From Xanthoparmelia taractica (Eukaryota; Ascomycota; Lecanoromycetes; Lecanorales; Parmeliaceae), in the NCBI GenBank assembly GCA_033085395.1, contig JANQBS010000125.1:50713-114712 (forward strand): 64,000 nucleotides of DNA, written 5' to 3'. The notes beneath the pieces were generated by a model. The model was not told where the DNA came from. It saw only the letters and a program-made list of their open reading frames with translations, and did not search any database. Below are positions 23,515 to 35,259 of the stretch, piece by piece. Numbering within the stretch: position 1 is the stretch's first letter; the number at the start of each line of letters is the position of its first letter. Position numbers and translations under genes: made by a program.

Positions 23515-25979
23515 GATGTCAGAAACGAATAAAGTTATCGTCTCGATGAAGTAGTATACTAGATATAAGAATAAGATTATTATCTTTAGCGAGATTAAGA
23601 AGTAAAATAGCGTTATTATTAGTCGACTCGTACTTCTAAATGCGCTTCTATATATATCGTTATAACTCTCGTTTCGATTCTTAAATATTTGACTTAGAAT
23701 TATAGTTTAATTAGCGTATTAAGTACTGCGTAGATTATTCTCGTTCTCGTCGAATGCGGCGCTTTCGAAGAAGACGTTCGACTTTCTATTCTTTCTAATC
23801 TTTAATTATTATAGTAGATATTAATCTTCGATAACGCTAATAGAGATCCTCAGCGAGATCTATAGCTAGCTTTAGATATACTATAAATATAATATTATAA
23901 ATTCTTATATTAACTAATAGCTCGAGTCGATAGATAAGGCGATCTATGCGTTTTAGAATTTAAAAGGATTTTATTAGCTATTAATCGATCTCACGAAAGA
24001 AAATAATTAAGACGAAGTAATTCTTATAAAGTCGAAGATTAATTAAGTTTTTTTTCTTAAAGAATAATAATTAATAGCGTAAATTATAGATCTTCTTTAT
24101 CTTTAATAAAGCGAGCGCGATAATATCTTTAATATTAATATAAGCGGGTTAATACTTATTTATATAAATAGATCTTTCTAAATCGATCGTATTTATAGCA
24201 TAATCGCGACGTGTGATATTTCTAATAATCGGGTAAGCTGCTATCGTAGCAGTTACTATTGAAGTAGAAGCAGCGCGAGTAGCTCGTAAGATAGAAACGA
24301 GATCCTTATTAAGATTCTCGATCCGAAGTAAATTTAGTGCTTCTTTAATACGGAAGTTATAGAGAACTTAGATAGATATACGATTAATAGAACTATACTT
24401 AGTAAAGTTATTTAGTATTATTAATATTTTTAATAATATCGTTAATTATAGTTTTTAATCTTTTAGAGTTATTATATAATAGCGAAGAGCTATTTTAATT
24501 ATCTAATTCGTTTATTTCGAAGCGTTATCTATCTATAATTATCACGCGATAGAATATAATAAATCGACTTTTAATGTAATAAAGATCTACTTTTATAATT
24601 ATTTAATAAATCTTTAATCTCTATTTAATAATATAGCACGTAATAAATTTTAATTAATCTCAATAAGTTGATTTAAAAGTTTAATAATTTACTTCTTTTC
24701 TAATTATATAATTCTTTTAGAAATAAAGATTATTATTTTTAAAAACTTATTAATAATTTAAGAATATATAGTCGTAATTTTTTATCGACTCGAGAAGATT
24801 AAGAATAAAGTTAATTATAATAATATAAAATGATCTAATAGGCGAGAGAATTAATTATAACGATTTATATAGTCGATATCTTAATATCTAATTTAGCTAA
24901 TAATAAAAATAATAATAAATAAACTTATAAAGTTTTCTTATTATATTAAATATATATAGATCTTTTATAAGCTTCTTATAAATACGCGCGTAGCTAAAAT
25001 ATTTTATTTTATTATAAGCGAGCTTAAATATTTCTATTTCTATAACTTCTAGAATATAAAGTCGAAGATCTCGTTTATTATTATCGAAGTATAATAGATT
25101 ATTAATAATACGATAAGATAGCTTAGCGATATTCTCTTCTTCATTATCGCGTATTATTTATAATACTCATATTAATCTTAATTCCTAATATTCTCGCATT
25201 AGACGCTATCGAAATTCCTTACTTATTATTATCAAGTTAATAGAAAAGCACTTTACTATTTCTATCGACTTATTATCTATTTAATATTTACGATTTATTA
25301 ATTTTAATAATGCGTTAAAAATAATATTAATCTTTTTAGATTTATAGCGAATATTTAGACGAAAGCGCTATAAATTTTTCGAAGCACGAATTAAGCGAAG
25401 ATTAAGCTTCTTAGTTAATATAATATTAAGATTAATTTATTTAATAATCGATATTACTGCGGAGTAATTAATATAAATAATACTTAATAGAAGAGAAGCT
25501 TTAATTATATAGCGAATCTTCTTTATAATCTATATTAGATTAGCTATTTCTAGCTTAATAAATTAATAGCGAGTCTTAATATCTATAAATAATCGACTTA
25601 GAAAGAGAATTAATTGCTATAACTTCTATTTTAATATATTCTTATTCTCGAGTAACGAGTTCGAAGAATAATAGATATAAGCGCCGAATTCGAACTTCTT
25701 ACTAGCATCGAGATTTATATATAACTATTATTTTTTATCGAAATAGTAAAGAATAATAGAAGAAGCGAATAATGTTTATAATTAATAAAAGATATTTAAT
25801 TCTTTCAAAGTGAGAATCGAGAGATATATATTATTCGTTAGCTTCTTACGTGTAATACTTTAATTCTAATTCTAACGTATATATTAATTAAAAAAGATTT
25901 TATATAATTATAATAACTTAGCTATAGCGACGTAATAAGAAATATATTATCGTAGATAATCGATAAGATTTAAGTATTT

Positions 25980-26700
25980 TTTAAGCTAATCGAGAATCTT
26001 TAAAAAATATAAATTTATAATAATAGCTAGTTTATTAGAAGTAGTAGTTAATCTTAAGATATCGATTTTTTAATTTAATAATTATATTATAAAATAATTA
26101 AGAAAGAATTTTCGAGACGATAAATGAATATTTATTTTTGCTAGCTTTGAGAAGATTTATTATAAATAAGATTCGTACTCTTTTAAAGACGCTAAAAAGA
26201 TTACGATATTATTAATATAAATATAATAGTAATATCGAAATAATCTAAGAATTCGATCGATTATACGCTACACGTAAATAGAAGAGTTACAATAATCTAT
26301 AATAGAGATCTTAAATAATTTCTAACCTCGATAAGAAAATACGATAAAACGATATCGATACGCTAAATTAACCTATTATTAATAGAAGAAACTTATTATA
26401 TTAATCGTAGAAATGAATTTAATATTTCTTATTATTATTAAAATCTCTACTTAAGAAGATATCGAATAAATATTTAATATAATAATTTTATTAAGTGCTC
26501 GGATATCTATTATAATATATTCTTTACGTTCGTCTTTCGAAGTAATCTTTTAAATAACGAAGCACGAGAATAAAAAGAGCGTAGTAATAATAATTTACTT
26601 TATTTGATTCTAGGAATATAACTTATCAATTCTTTATTAATAACTTTTTTATTTTTCTAGCTTAGCGAATATATTTATATTTAATTTAATTTATAGAAAT
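25980..26700 (-). pseudogene. Gypsy element 3 reverse transcriptase remnant
   Basis: The minus strand shows YYIYINNIVIF (YINN box at 26208-26219), then LASLKEYESYL, INIHLSSRKFFLNYF and KIDILRLTTTSNKLA. These match, in order, the fungal Gypsy RT pattern VYLDDIVIFSASLEEHE, NISLSxKKSFLGYPSVQLLGQRVD, LGLTTTSDKLA. Both catalytic Asp residues have become Asn. The enzyme copied the element's RNA; it is now dead. The segment gives the strand and the superfamily of the whole element. Confidence 0.82.
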
Positions 26701-29700
26701 CTCTCTAATTATTAAAAAGAGAAATATTTATCTATTTCGATTTAGATACGTTTTTAATATTATTTATATTTTATTATAAAAAAGAGAAATCTATTATTAT
26801 TATAATAAGCGTGAAACGAGTTTTCGAAATATTATAAATAATAATTTTTATAAAATATACTTCTTTTATCGCTTAAGCGAAAAAAGTTATAATAGTCGTA
26901 AAGATAATAATAGTAATTATTATCTTTTATAAGCTAGATTTAATTTATTCTTAAGATCTAGCTCGCTTTGATACTCTAATAATAAGATCGTATTAAAAAG
27001 TATTAATCGAAAAGCATTTAGCTACATCGTAATTCGTAATAATATCGAGCTTAATCTTATAAGATAGATTAATAGCGCGATTAATATTATTTCTTATAAA
27101 GACTTTCGATATATTATAATTTATAACGTAAATATAGATGAAGAGAGTATTAAGCTTTTAAGATTCGAAGATAAAACTACGATTTATAAATAAATTAAGA
27201 AGTTAACGTTTAGAATTAATAATAGAAATAATAATAATAAAATAAGATAAAATAATTATTCTTTTATTATTAAAGATAATACCTTTAATCTATAATCGAG
27301 AACTATTAGAAATAATAGCTATTTTAATATTCTTACCCGAAGTAATAATTATAATACTTCTTACTATATTAAGAACGATTTCTTTTAACTTAATAATATT
27401 AATTTTAATAAGAATCTTAGTTATAAGATTATCGACGATATAGAATTCTTATTAAATACGTGTTATGTTATTCTAATTAAAAAGATATATTTTTAAGTAA
27501 ATATACTCGCTAATATTATAAATATTCGTTTTTAAGCCCCGTATAATTATAAGTATTATTAGCTTCTTAATAAAGATTTCTAAAAGAATCTTAAAAAGAA
27601 ACTTTCAATTAATAAGACTTATAATATATTTAATATCGAAGTATAATTTATAATCTTTGTCGGCTAAAAAGAATATTATTAAAATAATAATAAAGCGATA
27701 ATTTTAAAAAGTATAATTTTCTTTAAAAAAGTCGATAATATTAAAATAAATAACTTTCGATATATAAAATATCGTTTCTAACTCTTTAATATCTTTTAAT
27801 TTTAGTATTTCTACTTTTATAATTATAATAAAATAATTAATACTATCGAAGTAGAAAACAATTAAATAATTATCTTTATAGCGACTCTCGAGCTTTGCTT
27901 ATTATTATATATAATATAAATATATTTATATAATCGATTATTGAATTCAAAATCCGAGTTATAATAACGATATTAATATATCTACACTAATTTTATAAGG
28001 AAGTAAGCTTTTATCGTGTTATCACGATCCTAATATCTTTAATTATTAGGATCCGAGTGTTTCTTATTCTTAATAACTCGTTTATATATCTATTTCGCTT
28101 CTTAATAAAATACTTCTTTATAAATATTATATTATTTTTAATCGTTTATAAGTTTATTTTCTTTTCTAGACTCGATATTATATTAATACGCCTTAATATA
28201 AGAACGTTATTAAGAGTTATTAAAGTACGATCTAAAAGAATTTCGATTTTTAAAACGATTACTTCTATAGCTGTTATCGTTTAAACTTAGTCGTATCTAA
28301 TTCATCTTAGAAGAAGACGCGTTTACGTTTTCGTTAATAATCTAAAGAGACTAACGAATATTAAGCGAAGGCCTTTACTACTACTGTGATTATATCTATA
28401 ATAAATTAATATTATTATTATTTTAATAGCTATTTTTACTATCGTAAGAAAAGAAAGATTAATTATAAGAATTCGAGCTATTAAAATAGTAAGATCTTGA
28501 AGACTTATTATAATTAAATTCGTTATTGTTATAAAAAAACCGTTAGTCTGCGAGCGTTATAAAATAAAGTTTAAACGAAAAGAATTAATATTATATTAAT
28601 CTTACTTACGTTTATTATATCTAGCTTAATTATTACGATTTAAGAATCTTAATACGTTATAAGATTTATAAGATTCGTAGATATTATATTAGATATTCTT
28701 CTAATGTCTTAGTTCTTTAAGTAGATTTATTATAATAAAGTTATCGATAAGTCGAGAAAGATCTTTTTTTTAGCATATCATCAATATACTTATATATTAA
28801 TAGAATTTAAATAGCTTTTATAATAACGATACTAGTATTCTTGCTATTAAGAATAATATTAGATATATAATTCGTCGAATCTTATCTATTTCGTGTATTC
28901 TTAATAGTATAGCGTATCGATTTAAATAGAATAAGTAATTTATTAAATAAATCACGGAATCTAGCTTTTAAAGCGTTATACTATTTCTTAACGTTATTAG
29001 AATCGTTACGAAGACTTATTCTATTAATGTGAGTAAGCTAATTAATATATTAATTATTAGCGATATCGAGTAAGCAGAATTTAATGTTTTATCGAAGTGT
29101 AATAATATTTATAAATATTATCTTAACGCGTAGTCGATTAATAAAGCTAAAGACGTTATAATAAATATTATAAATCTTCTTAACTTCTATTAAAGTAGCT
29201 TAAGAATCTAAATAGAAATAATTAATACCTCGTAATCGAAATTAAGAAGATCGTTTTGTCTAAGATATTTAAGCTTAATCTAACGAAGTCGCTTAATTAA
29301 TTATAATAATAACTTATATTATAATAGTAATTATCTTATTTCGCTATGCTTTCGAGAACCTATTAATTATAATATAAAATATAGATACTTTTAGTAATTT
29401 AAGTATATTTCTTATACATTTTATAAATATAGCTTTCGTAGAAGAATTTAAAAACGGATTTAAAAGTCGATTTATAGAGTTAATTAATAATAAGTTAGCA
29501 TTAAGAAAAACGCCCGTAGTAGTATTAAAAGTAATAATAATTGAGTTTTCGAATTACTATCGTAGATTATTTATGATTAATTTAAAGATAAGCACGACGT
29601 TTTTAATTATTACTCTATTAATGACTTAAATCTTAAATTAAGTTTATTAAAATTCAATAAGCGAATTAATCGATAATAATCGAAACTTAACACATTAAAC

Positions 29701-29899
29701 TCTTATTATAGTTAATAAATATACTTCGAAAGTAGCTTTTATTAATCTAAAGATATTCTTAATAAAAAGCTAGATAACTTAATAAATAACGTAATCGATT
29801 ACTATATCGAATTTGTGATTAAAAGCTATAAAGTCTCGCAATTATTAAGTTATAATAGTTATTTCACGAAATACTAAGATAGCTAGATTAATAAAAATA

Positions 29900-30124
29900 T
29901 TCGTTAATATCTTAAATAAGATCCTTAATAACAATAATTTCTATAATAGTAATTACTACTAATAATAAAAGTAATAAGAAGAAGATTAATAACTTATAAA
30001 AGATCTTCAAGTAAGAGCTTAGAGAAGCAACGTAGTAAAATAAAAAGCAAAAGACAGTAGAAGAACGACTGAATCTAATAGCCAACGTATCAAGCAATTA
30101 ATAATGCTAATACAAGCAAATCAG
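29900..30124 (-). other. Gypsy element 3 leader / gag start region
   Basis: The first 225 bases after the primer site on the minus strand. An open stretch of 61 codons from 30097 is hydrophobic and shows no gag motif. I read it as a chance frame in the leader or in a mutated gag start. Confidence 0.4.
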
Positions 30125-30136
30125 GCGTTGCTACCA
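30125..30136 (-). other. Primer-binding site of Gypsy element 3
   Basis: TGGTAGCAACGC on the minus strand, two bases inside the 5' LTR. It is the unmutated form of the sites at 15396-15407 and 19657-19668 and, with one change, 63054-63065. Confidence 0.82.
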
Positions 30137-30138
30137 AT

Positions 30139-30295
30139 TATTATAATCAAGTTATAAATTGAAAAGATGATAATTTATTCTCAGCGAGATCTAGCTAAGT
30201 ACTAGTAGCTTGACAGCTCCTTTCAGGATCTAGCCAAGCAGGAACTAGGAAGGATCGGATTCGAAGATCCGATGAGATATCTTATACTCATAACA
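30139..30295 (-). repeat. Gypsy element 3 5' LTR
   Basis: 157 bp, TATTATAATCAAG to ATACTCATAACA on the plus strand. The outer two thirds are almost unmutated (GACAGCTCCTTTCAGGATCT, CCAAGCAGGAACTAGGAAGG). The inner end, near the primer site, shows G-to-A changes relative to the 3' LTR. Confidence 0.9.
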
Positions 30296-31989
30296 AAAAT
30301 TAAAAGCCCTTACTTTATTAGTCTACGAAAATAATTCTTAAGCGTATATTAATTAATTTATTAATATCTCACGAGAATTTAGAAATTAATTCGATAAAAA
30401 TTTCTTTATTATTAATAAAAATTATAAAATATATTATTTTTATAAAGAACTAGACTCTTAGTATATTTATATTATAAATATTAATATTAAAATTATAATA
30501 TTTATAATAAAAAGAATAAGATTAAATACTCACTAAATTACGTAATTACTCGCTTTCTCAATATAATAATTAACTCTATAGATTCTACTTTAAATATATA
30601 AATATATACGCTATCGACTATTATTATCGATACTCTCGATTATATAAATTAAAGTATTATTATACTCGTCTTTCTCCAAGTTAATACTATAAAGTTTAAA
30701 ATTTAAGAAAATATTATCTTAATTAACTCACGTACGTTTATTTATATTATTAAATATTATATTATCTATAAAAAGAATTTTTACTTTAACGCTAAATATA
30801 ATTATAAGCGTTCGCGCGAAGATAATAATTAAAGCGAAAGAGATAATTATAATAATCGTGATACTCGCGACGATCGCGATAATCGTAATAATTATAGCGA
30901 TTAAAATAATAATAATAATAAGCTTAAAAAGATTAAAGATAAAAAGAAGAATAAGAATAAGAATTAATTTCTTAGCGCTAAAGTCGCTATAGCAATTACT
31001 TAATTAAAGATCATTCGCTATTTCGTTATATATATCTTAAGCACTTACGATCTTATCGTTAACTCTAAAGCTCTATTTAATAGATACTATAGACTCACGA
31101 TATCTACGCCTTTTAATAAAGCTTAAATTATTATTCTTTTTATAATAGCGATTATATCTTTATTCTAAATTTATAATTACGTTTATACTTAATATCTAAT
31201 TCACGATTTCTCGATATTTATTATCTTCGAGCTCTTTAAATCGTTTCGCCTAATATATAAACTTATCGATAATCTAATAATTATTAGCTTCAATAACAGT
31301 AATCTAGAATATAAGATTAATAACGTTAAATATATATAAACTCTTCAAGATATATCATTAATATTTAAGCGATAATTATAATCTTATCTTTAAGAGATAA
31401 TTAAAAGAATAAGACTATTTTCTCTCTTTCGTTTTAAATAATCTCTTTATAATAACGAGTAAATCTCCTTTAGACGTATATAAAATTATCTCTATACTTT
31501 AAATACTTAAAAGAAAATATCTTTATTATTATTAATTATTAATAAAGATATTTTTGATTTATAATAAATTCTTAACTAAGTTTAAGTTTAATTTAATATT
31601 TTCGAAAATTTTATTTAAAGCGAATATTAATCTCGAAGCGTTACGAATATAATATTTACGCTATAATTATTTAAGTATTTAAAATCTTAAGAAACTCGCT
31701 AAGATAAATATTAAAATAAATCTTTTGATCTTATTATTAAGCAATTATTAGAAGCTATACTCTATAATTAATATAAAATTAATATTATATAAACGATATA
31801 TTAAGTCTAATAAGTACGAAAACGACTTAATTTATAATAATCTTTAAAGTCTCTTCGAGTTCTTATATAATAATTATTAATTTATAATAACTTTTTTTTT
31901 GCGATAAAACTTTACGCTTTATTATTTATTTTTTATTAAATAAATTTAGTGAAATAATTCTTACGATCTTTAAGATATTTCTTAATAAT

Positions 31990-32143
31990 TGTTAGGCCGT
32001 ACGGAGCCATATGGGTGTCTATGGGTACGTCGAATGGGCTCCATATGGGTTCAAATAGGGTGTGTGCCTTCTATGAAGCGCGGCACCCGAACCCATGACT
32101 CATTATTTTTGATTTTATGGTACAATTGAAAAGCGCCCTCACA
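31990..32143. repeat. Solo LTR, 154 bp, unmutated, in Copia copy c
   Basis: A block of normal base composition bounded by TGTTAGGCC and CCCTCACA, with a perfect 5-bp duplication ATAAT on both sides (31985-31989, 32144-32148). Without it the Copia integrase-region sequence is continuous. TG/CA ends, length and a 5-bp duplication fit a solo LTR left by recombination of an LTR retrotransposon not otherwise present here. It contains paired GGAGCCATATGGG and GGGCTCCATATGGG motifs. It shows no obvious RIP. Confidence 0.82.
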
Positions 32144-32899
32144 ATAATATAAAATACGATAATTATTAATATATATATCTACGATCCGATTGCGAAATAG
32201 AATTCGATAATTATAAGATAAAAGTTTTTTATATATCTAAAAATATTATTTAAAAGAAAATTATTCTCGATAATTCTTAAATAAATAATAAATCTAAGCG
32301 TCTCTACGTTATTATCTAACGTAAGATTAACGTAATATTTAAAGAGAGCGATCTTTCACGAAAGTATTAATCGAAATTTATTCGAGTTACTAATATTCTA
32401 CGAGATATTTAATCGATTATAGAACGCGATATTATTTCTTATAAGATATATATCGGGTTTTTACTCGATATATTATATCTTTATATTATCGAATAGATTA
32501 AATATTATTAGATTATTTTTCGAAGTTATATTTATTAAAAGTATTAGAATCGCGTTATTAAGAATTAGCTATTAAGTTATAAAGATAAATTCTATTATAT
32601 ATTTATATTTAACGATGAAATTAAGATCGTCGTAAATATTAAATAAATCGATAACGTTTCTTTTAAACTTATCTTCTTTTAACTTAGCGACGAAATCGCT
32701 ATTAATGTTAAGATTATTAATTATCGCTATAAGCGAAGAATAATCGAGAATTAAGAATAATATTTATTTTTTATTATAATTTTAGAGAAGAAGCGCCAAT
32801 AATAATAACTTATAATTATCGCTAAAGAAGAAATTCTTAATTTTTTAAATATTATTAAGATTAAATTAATAAAGATAATTTCGTTTATTATAGTCTCGT

Positions 32900-34325
32900 C
32901 GATTATTATATAAGCGATCGACTCTAAGTTAGTAGAAGAATTATTTAAGATAATTAGCGATAATACTTCTTCTATAGTCTCTATATCTCTATCTTCGACG
33001 TAATTAGCGTTAATCTCTTAATTAATAACTCGCTTAATAAATAAAATAGATTTAATAATAACTATTAGATCGTTCGATATTTAGAGAGCATATAAGAATA
33101 TTTTATTAGATTCTCTCGCGCTACTAATTAAAGTTAATCTCTTAAAAATTCTATAAATCTCGTATATATAAAAAAGTAATATTGAATTTATATATAAAGA
33201 TATATTAAAAGCTTATTATAGACGACGAAGTTAAATCTTATTTAATTAATAAAATCTAGATCTTAATAAATCTTCTCGTTAATATATATATTTTAGATAA
33301 TCGCTAGATATATAAATTTAAGCGTAAATCTATAGAAGAGATTATTCAATATAAAGCGCGTTAAATTATTCGAGATTTCGAATAATAAGAAGAAATTAAC
33401 TTTAATGAAATCTTTACTTCAATAATTAAATTTATAAACTATAAAGTTATCTTCGTATTAATTATTGCTTTAGATTAAGAACTTAAGCAAATAAACGTAA
33501 AAATCGTATTTTTATATAATAAAATTTAAAAGATTATTAATATATTTTAATTTATCGAATTATTAATTAAAAATTAAGAGTATAAGATATATAATCTTAT
33601 TAAGATACTCTATAATTTAATATAATACTCTAACTATCTACTTAAAGAAATTAAATTTTAAGTCTATCGCTACTAATCTTTCGATATTTATTAATAATAA
33701 TAATATTATTATTATCTATATAGACGATATTCTTCTCGCTAATCTTAATAAAAAGAATATTTAGATTATTAAGAATAAGCTTAATAAGAAGTTTAAGATA
33801 ATTAATTTAGATTTATATATCTATTACCTCGATATATTAGTTACATAAGATCGTATTAATCGTATTCATTATCTTAGATTAAAGAATTATATTAAGAAAT
33901 TTCTAAAGAAGTATAATATATTATATTTAGCGTTAGTCTTTATATCTGTAATTAGCGATAAATTTTATATCTCTAATAATAACTTCGTAATTATTAAAAA
34001 GAATCGGCTTATCTATTAATTCGCTTTTGAATCTCTTATATACGCTATATTAGATATTCAACTCGATATTATATACGCTATCTTAATAATCTCTCGATAT
34101 AATTTAAACTTTAATAAATTTTATTAAAAGATTATTAAATAAATCTTTCGATATCTTAATAATATTAAGAATTAATAGCTTATATTTAAAAAAGATCTAA
34201 ATTCGTTTATTAGTTATATAGACACGAATTAAGCGAGAGATTAGAATACTCGATATTTTATTTCGAGATATGTCTTTAATATAAATAGTGCAATTATTAA
34301 TTAATCTTTAAATCGTTAATCTACG
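32900..34325 (+). pseudogene. Copia copy c reverse transcriptase / RNase H remnant
   Basis: Read on the plus strand, this gives IIYIDDILLANLNKKNI with the catalytic YIDD at 33717-33728 intact, then IIKNKLNKKFKI, YIYYLDILVT, DRINRIHYL, YIKKFLKKY, SLIYAILDI, ISRYNL and RNase H text (FKKDLNSFISYIDTN, RYVFNI). Stops replace Gln and Trp. Order and text are those of Ty1/Copia Pol. The sequence stops at 34325, where inverted-repeat element B copy I is inserted, and continues at 37602. Confidence 0.82.
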
Positions 34326-34555
34326 TATCTATAGATCTAAAAAGTTTCTACTATATTCAAAATTGCTAATCGCGCGGCTAGGGCTGAAATCAAGAATTTC
34401 ACCGAATTATAGTCAACTCTCGTTATAGCTAAACCGAAAAATTAGACTTATTATTTCGTTAAATCGAAAATTTCTTTCTATAGAAAGTACGCTAATAAAT
34501 AACTCTAGCCCTAGCTAACTAGCTTCAAAAATTGCTACTGTTTTCCAGTTAAATT

Positions 34556-34645
34556 TATTGCAAATGTGAGTGACGGATAGTTTGTAGCTACTGAAAAATC
34601 TAACTACATACAAGCGATAGGGCTGAGTAGTGTCAAATTCCAACA
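34556..34645 (-). repeat. 90-bp LTR of the miniature element (3' copy)
   Basis: Plus-strand TATTGCAAATGTGAGTGACG to GTCAAATTCCAACA. The purine tract of the minus strand begins at 34646. It differs from the other LTR at several positions, nearly all transitions. Confidence 0.88.
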
Positions 34646-35143
34646 CTCCCTCTCAATACTTAGGCCTATCACGCACAGTAGACCGTATCCCCCCCCCTGA
34701 TATTCGTATAGTCTCTTCACGTAGCTTCCTCTAAACCTTGACTCTTAACTCGTAGCCTTTTTAAAACCTTTCATCGCTTAATCGCTCGCTCGGAGATGAA
34801 AGAAAGACTACTCGATTGTTACTTTCTCTGTCACGTACGTGACTTAAAGTCTATTAACTAACTTCCTCTAACCCTCTGACCTGAAGTTTCTCTACTCGTC
34901 GTATTTCGATGATATCTCGTTGCTATAAATATCGTTTCTTTGTTTTCTTTCTTCTAGTTAACGCCTCGACACTTCACTCGATAATACACGAGACTTCCGT
35001 TGCTCATCGCTATAAGACTTTCGTTGCCTAGCTCGACGTGAGACTTCCGTTGCCTAGCTCGACGTGGAACTTCCGTATAACACTGTCGCTCAGTGAGGGA
35101 CCCGTCACGACTACTAGGACTCGCGCAGTCCGGGCTTATAATC

Positions 35144-35233
35144 TATTGCAAATATAAGTGACGAATAATTTGTAGCTACTGAAAAATCTGACTACATATA
35201 AGCGATAGGGCTAAGAAGTGTCAAATTTTAACA
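35144..35233 (-). repeat. 90-bp LTR of the miniature element (5' copy)
   Basis: Plus-strand TATTGCAAATATAAGTGACG to GTCAAATTTTAACA. The primer site lies at 35124-35143, immediately inside. Confidence 0.88.
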
Positions 35234-35259
35234 AAAGTCTTCTCAAATTAGCTATCTAA

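Larger units (their letters stand above)
23358..30295 (-). mobile_element. Gypsy element 3, complete, minus strand
   Basis: A complete 6,938-bp Gypsy retrotransposon inserted in Copia copy c. LTRs are 157 bp each (23358-23514, 30139-30295), bounded by TG and CA, with the target duplication AAAAT at 23353-23357 and 30296-30300. The primer site TGGTAGCAACGC (30125-30136, minus) is unmutated. The minus strand carries a readable reverse transcriptase near 26.0-26.7 kb. The rest of the interior is RIP-mutated, with stops throughout. Removing the element and one AAAAT restores continuous Copia gag-region sequence matching 16,235-16,255. It is a different subfamily from Gypsy 1 and 2: the LTRs do not align although the primer site is the same. 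Confidence 0.94.
34556..35233 (-). mobile_element. Miniature LTR element (TRIM-like), 678 bp
   Basis: Two 90-bp direct repeats (34556-34645 and 35144-35233) bound a 498-bp non-coding interior. On the minus strand each repeat runs TGTTGGAATTTGACAC to TTTGCAATA. A purine tract (TTGAGAGGGAG) lies directly before the 3' copy, and a primer site GATTATAAGCCCGGACTGCG directly follows the 5' copy (35143 downward). These are all the cis signals of an LTR retrotransposon without any protein. Flanks are AAATT and AAAGT, four of five matching. The interior is unmutated and has a 26-bp tandem repeat (AGACTTCCGTTGCCTAGCTC at about 35,010-35,080). It sits in the pogo element. Confidence 0.88.

Noticed and set aside
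28057..28284. Hydrophobic 75-codon plus-strand frame
   Set aside because: It lies inside Gypsy element 3 on the non-coding strand; AT-rich codons give Ile/Leu/Phe by chance.
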